A stretch of DNA of 64,000 bases from Ichthyophis bannanicus (lineage: Eukaryota; Chordata; Amphibia; Gymnophiona; Ichthyophiidae), in assembly GCA_033557465.1 (NCBI GenBank), contig CM066043.1:115116778-115180777 (forward strand), in the 5' to 3' direction. The translations under genes and the position numbers were made by a program. Below, one piece after another: positions 10,595 to 23,176 of the stretch (position 1 is the stretch's first letter; every line of letters begins with the position of its first letter). The notes below the pieces were generated by a model that did no database searches, was not told the origin of the DNA, and saw only the letters and a list, made by a program, of their open reading frames with translations.

Positions 10595-12254
10595 TCCAGC
10601 CCTTGCTCCTGTCACCAGTGTGTAGCTTAATCCAATCATCATAAGAACACATAGGTGCGAGGAAGGATCCAGATTCCTGCCGAGAGGGATGAAATGGCAC
10701 CATGTAAGAATCACTGATAGATGCATCAAACGAATGAAGTAGTGTAATAGCAGAATGAGACAGAGAATCGTTATACTTTATCTATATATAATAACATGTT
10801 AAGCATAGTTATAACAGTGTGATCTCATACAATGGTAGAAGCTGGAAAGGTTCCCACAGGCTCAGTGGGTGCTTGAGTACCTCTAATATGCTCTTGTACG
10901 CTTCCCTGGTCAGGAGACAAGGGCTCTGAGCTTCAGAGTCACAGAGGAAGGGGGAGGAAGTAATTCCCTCTCCTCTGCTATTGCTCCCACCTCCCCCTGA
11001 GGCCTATCGGCTCATTGCGGAAAGTCTAACCAGGAGCTATGGGGGAAATGAGAGCAGCAGCTGCAGATTACGTAAAGCTGATTCCTGCCTTTGGTCTCCT
11101 TCATGTGGGAGATGCTGCTAGAGGTGCTCGGGAGGAGAATAAAGAGTTCATAGAGGAGCAAAGGAAGGGAAAGAAGAACTGAGAACCAATGGGAGGGGTG
11201 AAGGAAGAGTGGAGGAGAGCTGGCAGAGAGAGGAGGCGAGTTGTGAAAGGGGATAGTGGGTGGGAGATCAAATGTATTCTGAGGTCTGGGAGAGGAGGAA
11301 AAGAACAAGAGGACGGGGATGGGGATGGGGAGAGTCTTATAGAGGGGTTGTGAGAGAAGAAGAGTAGACAAAGGCTGTGAAAGTTGGAAGACGTTATGGG
11401 ATTAGAGGAAAAGTGGAAATGAGAAAAAGGACATGAGCTGTAAGACAAAGAACAGAGCTGAGAGATAAACAGACAATACAAGCTGGGAGAGAGGCGGAGG
11501 TGCTGAGCAGGGATGCGCATAGGTAACACAAATTTGACTAGATTTTGTTTTCATCACAGATTTTTCCTGATTTTCAGGTATTTTTTGGTCATTTTCACAC
11601 TTTTAAAGAAATTTTACTGCACAGTAACTTGATTTAATGCTCGCTAACTGACAAATAAAGGTTCGCTAAGTTGATTACTGTATGTTATAAAATTTAGCAC
11701 ACACTAAATTTTTAAGGCACACTAATGAACTGAATGTGCACTTATGAATGCACAGCCCCTAGTGTTGAGGAGGTGGTATGAGCGATCATAAAAGCAAAGC
11801 AGATTTAAGAGGGAGAGCGCGCTGGAGAGCGTGCTAGAGGGCTGGGAGAGGACTGTATGAGACAGACAAGGGGAGGGGCTGATGGGGGGGATAAGCCTTT
11901 GCAATTTTGAAATATGGCACCAGCAAGGCAGGAGCGACTCGGGATCAGTTTTGTCCCCTTTGGACTTCAGAAATCCTATGGATGGAGGAAGATGTGGGCA
12001 GTGTGTCTGGGGGGGACTCGGTTTATAATTTGATTCAGTGCTGAATTTTTTCAGCAGGGGCTGGCTGCTGGCTAGCTTTGAAAATGAAATCAAATGAAAT
12101 TCCAGGGGTTTTTTAAAATTTCATTTTCAAAATGAGATGAGATAGGAAATTTTGGTTCAAATGCCAAGCACATTTTGTTTCAAATACAGCAGAAGTGAGC
12201 AGGAAAGTATGCTCCTCCCTGCTCCCTACCGATAGGACCAATCAGGCCACCACC
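10595..12254. other. Region upstream of the receptor gene, no feature assigned
   Basis: No recognised element. It includes a purine-rich plus-strand stretch (11130-11510) that creates long chance open frames on the minus strand. The promoter and 5' non-coding exon of the receptor may be here but cannot be pinned. Confidence 0.5.
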
Positions 12255-14867
12255 ACAGATTTAAAATACAAGGCACACTCAGGCGTGCCTGACGGGCCCT
12301 TGCCCTAGGGTCTCACTAGAGGGTCTTTTAGTGTGGCCCTTAAACGTGGTCCAAGGCGAAGCTCGACACAACTACAGCCACCATCTGTCCACGAAGAGCT
12401 TTGCAGCAAACCAATGCTAATTAATCCAAAATGAGAGCAGTTTATTTATTTACATTCTCTTATATACCGTGCTATTCTGCATCAGTGTGGTTTACATTGA
12501 ACAAACTGACATTACATTGAACAGGGCATTATAACTTGGAGATAACTATTTTACAGGGAACATGGGCTATGGAGGGTTAAGTGGCTTGCCCAAGACTACA
12601 AGGAGCACCTGTGGGACTAGAAACCCCAGTCCTTCCGGCCCAAGGTTGCTGTCCTCTAGTGGGATTTGAACCCCCGACCTTCCGGCCCAAAGTACCTTGC
12701 CCCAACCACTAGGCCACTCCTCCACTCCACTCCACTCCAGTTGACCTAAATAACAAGCAAACGCGCAGCGAGGCACAAAGCTGTCTCCGCTCTTCACAGC
12801 ATTCAACTACAGTAACTAGCAGAGCAGAGAAAAGCCTCCCATTCTATCATCTGCTCCTCGGCAGCAGCACATAAATCCACCAGTGACTAGTTTCACCCTA
12901 GAGACCCGAGAAAACCAGTGCCTCTACTCTAGCGGAGCCTAAGGAGGTTCACCCTCTCTATCAACCGCCATTGTAGGAAAAGAAAACAAAAGAAGGGCAG
13001 ATCACTGAATAAGTGGTACCACAGAGGATATTGTACAGAAAAGTAGGCATCTTCCTTCCCAGCAACGTTATTAGAACAAGTAACTCAAAGCTCTGAAGAC
13101 ACAGCCAAACCTGGAATGACCATTAGAGTAACCTAAAAGGGACCAACCCATGCAACTCTGAGTCACTTCAAATCAAATGAATATCTTATATCAGGATCAA
13201 CACACAGTAAGACAATAATAATAATACAAGTCTCATAACAACATAACAGAACTGTGACACAACACAATACACACACCCGTGAGAGCAACAAGGCACAGTG
13301 CTGTAAGCCACACAATTTCATCATCTACCCCAAATATAAGATGCAAAATGCAGGGTTGGCAGCTACATATTTTACTGCACTCAGTTTAGCTTTCTTGATC
13401 AACCTTCCTTATGTACTAATTCACACTAGCAGCAACATCCCCACACTACACTGATCTGGAAACCACAGACACAGCAAACCATACAACAAATGGCAAGAAT
13501 GCTCCTGTCGGCTCATCCATATACCAATCATCCCACAAGAAAACCTAGACAAAAAATACTGTAACAACAAATAAATGCAATTTGGATGTGCACTAATCAA
13601 CACTCGTTCTGCTAGAAACAAAATACCAGTAATCACAGATTATATCAAGGACAACAACCTGGACATCCTATGCATAATGGAATCATGGCTCTCCAAAGAC
13701 AACATGGTACTCATAAACCAGCTAAAAAATACCTGATTATGATATACACCACGGTCCAAGAACCAGCAGATGGGGCGGTGGAGTACTGACAGCAGTTAAA
13801 TCAAACCTTGAATTCAGAACAATTGAAATAATCGCATCACTATCACCTTATCATAAACCATACAGGCAAAGTCAAGGATCGTCACTATCAGCACTACTAT
13901 TCAATATATACATTCATCCCACATGAAGTATATTCCAGAAACATAAGATAAACAGCCACATATATGCCGATGACATCATGCTATAATCCAACACAGCCCA
14001 ACCAACCCAGATCAGAGTAAACTAATAAATTGCTTCAATGAAATAGTTGAATGATTAACAAACCACATGCTCAAAATCGAGTTAAATAAGAAACAAAACA
14101 TTCAATCTGTAAAAAAAAAAACCGATCTGAATCAATAACACAGATCTGGAGATCAAAAATGAGGTACAATACCTAGGCATTACACTAGACCAATATTTAA
14201 GCTTCACATCACCTATCAACAAAATCAAAAGAGCAATCTATCATAAGAGTCCTAAAGAACCTCCGCGCACTTATCAGTGAAGATGACTTCAGAACGGTAT
14301 TCCAGGCCATGATATTTACTCACCTAGATTTTTGTAACCACATACTGCAAGGTCTCCCAAACACATACTACAAAAGCTCTAACTAGCACAGCACACAGCA
14401 ACCAGAATGATAATGGGAGAAAAAATCCAACCATATCCATATATCCATCCAAGCAGATACACTGTCTGCCACTAGCAAGCCGGATAAGATACAAAGTATC
14501 AATAATTTATATTCAAAATAATCCACAACTTTTTGGCACCGTTCCTGAGATCTACAATTCACACAACAACAAGGGACAGAGAAACAAGGAAATGTATGCA
14601 AAACATGCTAGCTCTACCAACCGAGTTAACAAAATGAATTCAGGAAACTTGGAAGAGATCATTCCCACTGTACGCCCCAAACTTCTGGAATGCGTTCCCC
14701 ACAGAACTGAGAATCATAACAGAGCTCAAGAAGCTAAAAACGCATTTATTCAAAGACCACTTTAAGGACTAACACGCCACCCCCTTTACAGCAATGCAAT
14801 ATTCTCTATGGTGCATCAAATTAGTATCAGCCATTCAACCCCAGATTTGTTGCTGTACAGTCTAATT
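12255..14867 (+). mobile_element. L2-like LINE, plus strand, decayed, with 5' UTR
   Basis: The 5' UTR words (TTTAAAATACAAGGCACACTCAGGCGTGCCTGACGGGCCC region, 12262-12350) match, on the other strand, the 5' UTRs at about 27.5-27.7 kb and 29.9 kb. An ORF start at about 13347 encodes a hydrophobic leader, then endonuclease residues (INTRSARNKIPVITDYIKDN at about 13590). Much of the endonuclease and early RT is deleted; RT resumes near 13860 with SHIYADD, the catalytic motif. The C-terminal part runs to about 14780 and lacks the usual 3' tail. A SINE sits in the 5' UTR (12441-12739). Many stops and frameshifts. Confidence 0.8.
12441..12739 (-). mobile_element. tRNA-derived SINE with MIR-like core and L2-type tail
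   Basis: Read on the minus strand: a tRNA-like head with A box TGGCCTAGTGG and B box GGTTCAAATCC, then a body with the CORE/MIR-like words GGGCAAGCCACTTAACCCTCC, then a tail ending in AACCACACTGATG, GGTATATAAGA and (AAATA)n. The tail is shared with the L2 LINEs in this window. A near-identical copy lies at 58696-58997. Short ACTCC repeats adjoin the head. Confidence 0.88.
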
Positions 14868-15225
14868 CCATCAGGGGCAATTTCTCCAAACGAGTTCATT
14901 TTTTCATACCATGAAACTCATGAATCTCACTCCTAAGCCCCAGAGTAAGTGGAGTATGATCTCAGTCTCTCAAATTTACTGTGAATGCTCGGCATAATAC
15001 TCGCATCATGCCCAAGAGAGTTTCCCTCTGGAGTTCATAAGATATAGCACATATAGGTAATTTATCAAGGTATGCTTGGAAATTCCTCTTAATCAAACCT
15101 CTGACACCTAACTGGATGAGAAATATCTCGGTCTCTTTCTGCCATATTTTTGTAGTCTCCATGTACTATTACCTGATCTTTCCAATCAACATATGTCCCT
15201 TAGCTCCCAGTACTGAGAAATATTA
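14868..15225 (-). mobile_element. C-terminus of a REL-endonuclease-type LINE (R2/R4/NeSL group)
   Basis: Minus-strand residues include MWQKETEIFLIQLGVRGLIK-like text with KNFQAYLDKLP and YELQRETLLG, the conserved region that follows the restriction-like endonuclease in this LINE group. A better copy at 30885-31300 retains KPDIVV upstream. The two copies share the same 3' terminus (TTTGGAGAAA followed by CCCC). 5'-truncated; family assignment is from memory of the domain pattern, not a search. Confidence 0.6.
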
Positions 15226-15480
15226 TTCCCCCTCTCCTCCCCTTCCCTCAACTCCAACCAGTCCAGTACATCAGAAGAGTGATTGCAATAGAAAAGCTCC
15301 TGGAGTACTTTATTCAGCAGTTCATTAGAACACCACTCGAGCAGGACGTTTACATCACTCATCCGAATGAAAGTCTGAGCAGATTCCAGTTATAAGGGTA
15401 AATAGTCCATTTACCCTTATAAGAGCATTTTTGAAATCTCCTTCATTTTGTATATATTATGTTTCACCTAGGATACATAC
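15226..15480. other. Unassigned, with a short perfect hairpin
   Basis: TTATAAGGGTAAAT (15390-15403) and ATTTACCCTTATAA (15409-15422) form a perfect 14-bp stem with a 5-base loop. Nothing else recognised. Confidence 0.5.
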
Positions 15481-15489
15481 CTTTGCACC

Positions 15490-18310
15490 GGACCTGTGTG
15501 AAGGGGTAGGAGCTGGTGAAGGTGTAACCACTTGATGCAAAACCATAGACTTAAAAGACTTTGCTTACTCTAGTGGTGGAATAGAGACCCAATAGAGCAG
15601 CCAGATGGCAGAGGGGGAACCATGTGGTAATGTTGCAATGAGTGATAATCAGCTTGAGACTGTGGTGGAACCAGTAGCTATTACTTCTGCCTCCCAAAAG
15701 GAGTTGGAAAGAGTAGTTGAGATAGATGAGGGAAGAAATTGATTCTGTGAAAGGTGAGTTTGGTGTGCATATTGCAGAGATGCGAGCAGATATGGTAGAG
15801 CAAGACCATTGTGTGGAAGAACGAGATGCAAGGCTGGAGGACATCCGCAAAGACACTTCAGAATTGAGGAAACAAGTGTGCAATGTGATGGAGGTAAGAG
15901 ACATGGTTACAATAAAAATGAAAGACCTAGAAAATTGGCTGTGTCAAAACAACTTGCAAATACAAGGTGTACCAGAAGGCCCAGAGTATGCGGAATGCAA
16001 GATAGTGCGTTGGTGAAGATTGATATTACATTGGGCAGAGCTCATCAAACTTTGGGTCTGGAAAAGCAGAACTTGCTGATAGATTTGATAATTTGTGTAC
16101 TGGTGGACTTTTCTCTCAAGGAGAAGATCACAGCTAAAATGTTTGCCATGAATAAGTTTGACTGGGCAGGCAATCAGGTGGCTATATATGCAGATCTAAC
16201 ACCAGCCACACTGCAGCGAAGGTGTCATCACTCCAAAGCTTGTGGCTAAAGAGGTTAAATACTGCTGGCTCTTCCCATTTAGACTGCCATTTACTTTTGA
16301 GGGCATCACACGATGTGTGAATATTCTTGAGGAAGTGGCAGAGGCGCTGACAGAAGCTGGTCTGGGCTCTGTTGGGATGATGGCAAAAGAGATACCACTG
16401 TAAAGGAATAAGTGTGCTACTGGCAAATTGTTCAACCTGAAGGGAAGTGAAAAAAGAAGAAACCTGGAAAGAAGGATACAGTCACTTGAACTAGTGCACA
16501 AGATGTATAGGGTTTGGTGTGACTTGATGCAAGGAGGGACTATGTGGTACTTTTTTCTAGACTCACCAGCTGACAAGCAGTAGTATTGCCAAATTTCATC
16601 TTTGAGTTGTGGTTTGTTGATGTTGGGGTCTCAAGTATTTGTAGGGGAGTGTGATAAACTTGAGGTATGTGCATGAGGTGTGAGTAAGTGGTCTTGGTTG
16701 TGAGGGAAAATGGTGGATAGGAATACATGTGAACGCAGTTGAATGTGGAGGCTGCTTGTGGTGATGGAGGAGGAGGAGTTTCTATGTTTTCAAGTTTTTG
16801 TGAGGTGGTGCAATTGTGTGAGGGGATGCATAAAAGATGGGGAGTTTCGGAAGGGGAGGTTAGGCAGTGATGGATAACTTCTGCAGTGATTTGATAAGGT
16901 GGGGAGGAAGGAGATATGAGGCGTTGGGGGAAGGAGGGAGCCAAGATGCATAGGCATAAGCAGCGCTGTTTGAAGGACCATTTAAGTTTGGAAGATGTTT
17001 GACCAGTGCTACATGAGAATCTGAGAGATCACACTGTTTACGCATGCCCACATGACTACTACGGGAAGATTGTCTTAATTTTAGTGAAAAGATACTGTCT
17101 TCAAATAGTTCAGTCACTGGATATTTCACCAATCACTTGGTCAGATCACACTTCAATGCTTATGAAAGAGCAAATGAGGATGATAGACCTGGGGTTTCGG
17201 AGGGTCAAAGATTCACTAAGAGCAGGACATTCAAAGATAAACAATTAAATTTGACAGCCGGGAAGCATAAAGCATAAGGTTTTCCTAGGGTGCCAACACC
17301 TTGAACCAACTCTGGGACCAGCTCTACTAGTACCAAACTTATGAACAAGATGAGAGAGTATTGTGAACTTAATGATAAGAAATGTTTAGAAGGAACCTTA
17401 TGGGATGGGCTTAAGACAACAGTGAGGGGAAATCTCATTTCAATAGCTTTCTCCCAGAAAAACAATACTTTGAAAGGAATCTCAGAGCTAGGATTTCCCA
17501 GCTCAAACAGAAGCATAAGAGACCTCTATCCCCAAAATTTGGGAGGAAACTGGATCAAGCTAGAAGTGAGTTGACAGATTTGAGACTCCTGGAATTTACC
17601 TTTAAGCCTGACCAGCTCAAGCAAACATACTTTGAGTATGGGAAGAAGCTTAGTAAATTCTTAGCAGAGCAATTAAAAAAGAGAGGAGATATAAAACTGA
17701 AATGGTGAAGATCAGAGATGGAAGGAGTGGTATGGGATTAGGTTGGAGGATACCCAGAAAGTGTTTCAGATTTTTATCAGAACCTATATACTGTACATAA
17801 GAAATAAAGGGGAAGGAAGAGGAGGTAAAGTGCTTTTTGGAAAAATATGGGCTAGGGAGGGTAGATAAGGATGAGCCAGAGTTACTTTAAAGGAAAATCT
17901 CAGAACATAAAGTAGTTGAGGCTATTGCCTCATTGAAAGAAGGCAAAGCACCTGGACCATGCCAAAAAAGCTATTGATCAAGTCGAGTGGGACTTCATGT
18001 TCCAGGTTTTTAAGAGGGCTACTATAGGGATGAACTTTGCTAGGTGGATAAGGGCTCTCTACTTTTCTCCAAAGGCATACATACCGATTAATGGGGGTTA
18101 TTCAAAGGAATTTAAATTGGATAAGGGCTCTAGGCAGGAGTGTCCTCCTTCCCCCTTATTCTGCACTGATTATTGAGTCATTGGTGACAAAGTTGAGAGG
18201 GAATGCATTCCTTCAGGATTTTTTGGTAGGGTAATGTCAGCATAAGATTGCATCATTTGCTGACTTTATGTTTTCTCTTAGTGCTGCTCTAATATCCCTC
18301 CATATCATTA
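15490..18310 (+). mobile_element. Decayed L1/Tx1-like LINE
   Basis: ORF1 remnant at about 15726-16016: a coiled-coil stretch, then MKDLENWLCQNNLQIQGVPE, the typical L1-type ORF1 RNA-binding motif. ORF2 remnants follow: endonuclease end (SPITWSDHTSML, about 17120), the pre-RT segment (TLWDGLKTTVRGNLI, about 17400, and YFEYGKKLSKFLAEQLKK, about 17630), and RT (QVEWDFMFQVFKRATIGMNF, KLDKGSRQECPPSPLLF, about 17970-18160). The element ends before the catalytic YADD region, so it is truncated and full of frameshifts. Confidence 0.8.
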
Positions 18311-18339
18311 GATATAACATTAAGTAAAAGGCATTTAGA

Positions 18340-18590
18340 ATCAGGCTTCGTTCCCAGGCCTGTGATCTCATTAATGTCTGCCGTCAAGTCAATGTTGACT
18401 TCTAGAGACCCAGCCAATGGGTTTTCTTGACAAGGTGCAACCAGAAGTAGACTGCCAGGCCTTTCTTCCATGCAGTAAGTCTACAGCACCTGGTATTCCA
18501 AGGTAATCTTCCATCCAAGTACTAGCCAGGCCTAACCCTGCTTAGATTTTGAGATCAACTGAGATTAGGCACATTCAGGGCAGCAAAGCT
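18340..18590 (-). mobile_element. 5S rRNA-derived SINE (or 5S pseudogene plus body)
   Basis: Positions 18479-18588, read on the minus strand, follow vertebrate 5S rRNA: AATCTAAGCAGGGTTAGGCC, TAGTACTTGGATGGAAGATT and the ending GGTGCTGTAG, with about 80-85% identity by eye. 5S rRNA carries an internal Pol III promoter, which such SINEs use as their head. The left part (18340-18478), with CTTGACGGCAGA and CTAGAAGTCAACATTGACTT, resembles the body seen behind 5S heads in reptile and other tetrapod SINEs. Confidence 0.78.
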
Positions 18591-19400
18591 GAAACACTTT
18601 ATTAGGTCCAACATGGGTGTGTTTCAGCAGAAATCTTCCATGTCGGGGGCACTTTCACAGACATAAGATGGACATCCAAAAACACTGACATGAATGTTGC
18701 TTAAGATGATTTAAGATCTAGGCATCCCGAGATGAGCATGTGTGGGGGTGTTTCTGGGCATTTCTAGGGCAGTGCAGGGCCTGCACATCCAACACATATT
18801 TTGCATAGTGCTTGGAACATGCCTGGCTTGGTAGTTAAACGTCCTGCTCTACACCTGCTATAAATCTTGAGTGGGTAAGGGGCTTTGCTGTCCATGCTTA
18901 TCATGGTTTGCAATTGTGACTGGGAGGAGCTTGCACCTCTGTGTCTACTAAGTAGTCTTTGTAGCGAATCCCCTGTGTCTCTGATGTGCATCCTCCCTAC
19001 CCCCCCCCCCCCCCCCAGCAGTGCTCACTGTACCTCATTATTTTCCATTTGCTGACCCCCTAGCCCTCAACCACCTCCATTCCCCTCCTGGGCCAGGCAG
19101 GCCCCTCCCTGTCTTGCATCTGTGTGTCCCTCAGTGTTGTAGTCTGTGCCAGTGTGTGCTGACTTGCTGGAGAGGAGGTGTGTAAGTGGCCTGTGGTGTG
19201 AGTGAGTAACAGTGAGTGTTTCTTGCTGTCTGTCTGTCAGTGTTTCAGTGTCGTGCAGAGCACTGCATGTTGGTGGTGGTAGCACAAGGGTGTTGGTGGT
19301 GGGTAGAAAACAGGGATGCTGTGTCTGCCTGGTTTGCTCTGGTCCTACAGGAGGAGGCCCATAGGGATCACAGGAGGGAGAGAAAGGAGGGATCACAGAG
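18591..19400. other. Unassigned; possible Penelope-type terminal relic at its start
   Basis: 18596-18665 read on the minus strand (GCCCCCGACATGG ... CTGAAACACACCCATGTTGG ... AATAAAGTGTTTCAG) resembles the hammerhead-bearing sequence at 42.5 kb but lacks a CUGANGA box. A 16-base C run at about 19000 is followed by sequence that probably belongs with the Harbinger remnant. Little else can be said. Confidence 0.35.
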
Positions 19401-20030
19401 GGTGTAACAGGCAAAGGTCCAATATTTGGACCTCACAGATGAACAGTGTCTGACCCGGTTCAGATTTGATAAGCTATACACCAGCTATGGCTGGAGCGGG
19501 AACCCTTCCTCTTCCTCTGCTCTGCCACAAAGAGAGGTCAGCCCATACCTGTACACATGAAGGATAATCACAGGCTTAGCATTCCCAGCACCGGCAGTCA
19601 TGGCAGGACTCAGTCAGTCAGCGGTGTCCTCATGTTTCTCCTAATCTTGGCAGCTTTTCTCTTCAGAAATGCAGACTACAATAGCATTTCCCACGACTGT
19701 GCAGCACAGGCAGCAGACCACACTGCAGTCCCACGAGGTTGCACAACTCCCTGCACTGCTGGGTGACACTGACTGTACACATGTCGCCCTTGGGCCCTCA
19801 AGAGGGAGGGAAGCCACATACAGTAATAGGAAGGCCTTCCATTCAATGAATATGCAGATATTCTGCAATGCCTAGGGCAAAATGACAGATGTCTTTCTAT
19901 GTTTCCCAGGGTCATGCCATGATTCCTACATCCTCTCACAATCGGGCATCTCGAATATGAATGTTTCACCGGCGAAGAAATCACTGGAGGCTGGCTCCTA
20001 AGTGAGCGTGCAGAGAACCTAGGCCACAGG
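19400..20030 (+). pseudogene. Harbinger (PIF/HARBI1-like) transposase remnant
   Basis: The clearest frame (about 19669-19990) reads LLGDTDCTHVALGPSRGREA, then NRKAFHSMNMQIFC and PGSCHDSYILSQSGI. These correspond to the HARBI1-type DDE core: the first aspartate in the GxIDCTH-like block, the NRKxxHSxNxQ block, and the second aspartate in GSxHDS. Upstream (about 19420-19500) LTDEQCLTRFRFDK resembles the start of these proteins. The third acidic residue is not seen and the frame is broken, so this is a dead copy. Confidence 0.85.
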
Positions 20031-20218
20031 TATGCAGTGTGTGTACAGGATATATATATATTTAACGACTTTTTGATACCGCTATCTCTACAAGTTAAAG
20101 CAGTTTACATTAAACCTTTACATGGAAAGGAAGTTTACAAGTAACTTTGTATGTATATAACTACATTTAAGAGAATAACTTAGGATAGGAGTATTCTAAC
20201 AAAAGAACTTAGGATATT

Positions 20219-21197
20219 TTATTTTTTATTTATTTATTTAAATCTTTTTTTTATATCACTCTCTTTAGAAAGTGCAGTTTACAAGTAACATTAATTTGTA
20301 CAATGCAGGCTGAAACATACATTGAACTTTACAAAAAACAGATATTATAACTTGGGTTTCAACAGGAGTAACTATATACAAACTGAACAATTGTGTCACG
20401 GATATGTTTCTGTCAACATGACATGATCTGATAACTATTTACATATTGAGTAATTGTAATTGATGGATATGGTTACGTCAACATGATGTATGTGTGCTTG
20501 TGGTGTCATCATGATAGGTGGGAGGGTATGCTGTGTTGTGTTAAGTCACCGGTATGGGTGTAATGTTGAAGGAATAGATGGTGCTTTAGTGCCTTCCTAA
20601 ATTGCGCAAGGTCAGTAATAGTTCGGATGGTGATTGGGAGGGCATTCCAGAGTATAGGTGCGTAGTATACAAAGGCTCTGTTTTTTGTTGCAAAGGAACA
20701 TTTTGTTATTGCGTTGGGGATTGAGAGTGTGTTAGTAGCGAATGACCTTCTGGATCTGTTCAGAGGAGTGGGGTGGACAAGGTCCGTGAGGGAGGTGGAG
20801 GACAGTTTAATGGCTTTGAAGGTCAGCAGTAGTACTTTGAAGGTGAGCCTGCAGTGGATCGGAAGCCAGTGGAGGTGTTGCAAGATTGGAGTTATGTGAT
20901 CTCTTCTGGAGGCTCCATGCAGGATACGGGCAGCGGCGTTCATTGCTAGTTGTAGTGAGTTCAGTGTGCTCTTAGGGAGTCCATGCAGAATGGCGTTGGC
21001 GTAGTCGAAGTGGGGGGGTTACCAGTGCTTGAAAGATTGTCTGGAAGTCATCGGGCTCCAGTAGGGGTCGTAGGTGACGAATAGTCCGTATTTTGTCATA
21101 GATTGCCTTGATGGTGTTGCTTATATGTGCTTTCATGTCGAGCTGCTGGTCTAGGGTGATACCCAAGTAGCGGATGGTGGGCCTGCTCGGGAGCTCA
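20219..21197 (-). mobile_element. 5'-truncated L2-like LINE 'L2-C' inside L2-A
   Basis: A (TTTA)n tail at 20220, then C-terminal RT text on the minus strand (NAAARILHGASRRDHITPIL, LHWLPIHCRL, LWNALPITIRTITDLAQFRK). The flanks CTTAGGAT and CTCAGGAT look like a target duplication, and L2-A sequence continues on both sides. Confidence 0.82.
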
Positions 21198-23176
21198 GGA
21201 TAAAAGTATTATAACAACAACAAACATAACTTTAAATAATTGGGTGGATAACTGTGGCTAAGGCTGTTTAGGGTTATAAACACTAATGAATTTTAACATC
21301 CATTGGGGGGGGCAGCATTGTTGTGTTGGGTCTTTTTAACTGGAGTTATGATCTCTAAGGGTTATGTTTGATTAGGAAAGTTAGATCCATAATGTTCTAA
21401 AACAGGTAAGTCTTTATTTTTTTATGAAACTCAGCAATGTCACTAATAAGTCTGATGTGGTTGGGGAGGGAGTTCCAGATGAGGGGTGCGAGAAGGCTCT
21501 TTTAGATATTATTTGGTTGCATCTAGATTCAAGAGGCGATACCATTAACATTTCCTGGTTGGTTTTCCGCATTGCTCTGGTTTCAGGGGGTTTTAGAATG
21601 ACGTAGTGCTTGGGCTGATTGCTGGTGTAGTATTTTGAATGAGGCTAGTAAGCCTTTATATTTAATTCTCATATATATATTGGTAGCCAGTGCAAGTTGT
21701 ATATAGTATGGAGGTGATATGATTTCTGCGCGGAGTGTTTGATATAATTCTTGCAGCTGTATTTTGTGGTTGAAGTGTTATTTTTGGGAGCTCCTGGTAG
21801 ATAATGTTACAGTAGTCCAAGACTGGAGTTATGAGTGCTTGGCAGACACCCCTGAAGTCAGTGTACTTGAGTAGTGATCGTAGTCAGTTAAGTATTAGGA
21901 GTTTGTGGTATGCGGCCTTTGTAACATTTTTGATTATGGTGTTGGAAAGTTAGGCCTTGGTCAACTGTAATCCCTAGGTATTTAACCTGTTATTTTACGT
22001 CTAGAGTTGCTCTTGGTAACTTAATGGTGGTGGTTTGGATGAAAACTGAGTTTCTTATTATGTGGACCACCTCTTTTCTTATAATTGAGGGTTAGATTAT
22101 GTTCGGTGAGCCATTCACTCATGGCTTTGAAGCATTTGCCTATGTTTGTGTAATCTGGGTTGGATAGGGAGAACGTAGTGTAGATAAGGATGTCATCTGC
22201 ATATATGTGGTATAGGAAGTTGAATTATTGTATGATATCATATTTTGGTTGTATGAATATATTAAAAGACAGGGATAATAGGGCCGATCCTTGAAGGAGA
22301 CCTTGTTTCTGTTTGTATCGATGTGAAGTGGTGTGCCAACTTTTACATGTTGTTGGTTGTCTAGGTATGAATGGAAACACTGGAGCATAGTGCCTTTTAT
22401 CCATATTGATTGTAGCCGAGCAAGGAGGTGTCTGTGATGTATTGAATCGAACTCTGCTGTAATGTTCAGGAAGATGAGAACGAATCCTTGGGTGGGTTTT
22501 CAATTCCTTTGATAAGATTGTTGAGTGATGTAATCGATGTCTTAATGCTTTGGGATGGTTTAAATCCGTGTTGTTGCAGATCGAGCGGTGAGTGAGCTTC
22601 TGTTTATTTATTTATTTAACATTTCTTATATACCGTCTTTCAGTGGTATCAAGGAGGTTTACATCAAACACAACTGAACATAAGTTACATAGAACGTGAT
22701 TACAACTAACAATAACTTACATGCTAATAATGAATCATATTACTGTCTGGGGAATAGGGGGAACAGGAACAGGGGATAGGTTTAATCCTCAGACAGTTAA
22801 CTATTTACAGTCTGAATGATATAGGATCCAGTTCTGAGCGTAGTTAGGTTGTTTGGCTGTGAGAAAAGATTAACAGTTGTCCCGTAACATTCTTGGAAAT
22901 TGTGTGTTTTGAGCTTCTTCCTAAAGTTCTTCAGGTCAATTGTTGCTCTCAGTTTACTCGGAAGGGTATTCCATAAGGTAGGTCTGTAAATGAAAAAGGT
23001 GCGTTGGCATGTTTCCTGCTTGCTGGATGTTTTATGCTTGAGAACTTTAAAGAGGTTCATGGTTTGGTCCCTTCTTGGTCTGTTTTCTTGGAGCATGTGT
23101 ATGAAGGACCGTAAGCAGCCAGCAGTTAAGTTATGCATAGTCTTGAAAGTGTTCATGGTTGGTTTATATTGTATTT

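Noticed and set aside
12650..12725. Possible true tRNA gene (A and B boxes)
   Set aside because: The sequence lacks a full cloverleaf and is part of a SINE with core and tail; an identical head occurs at 58.9 kb.
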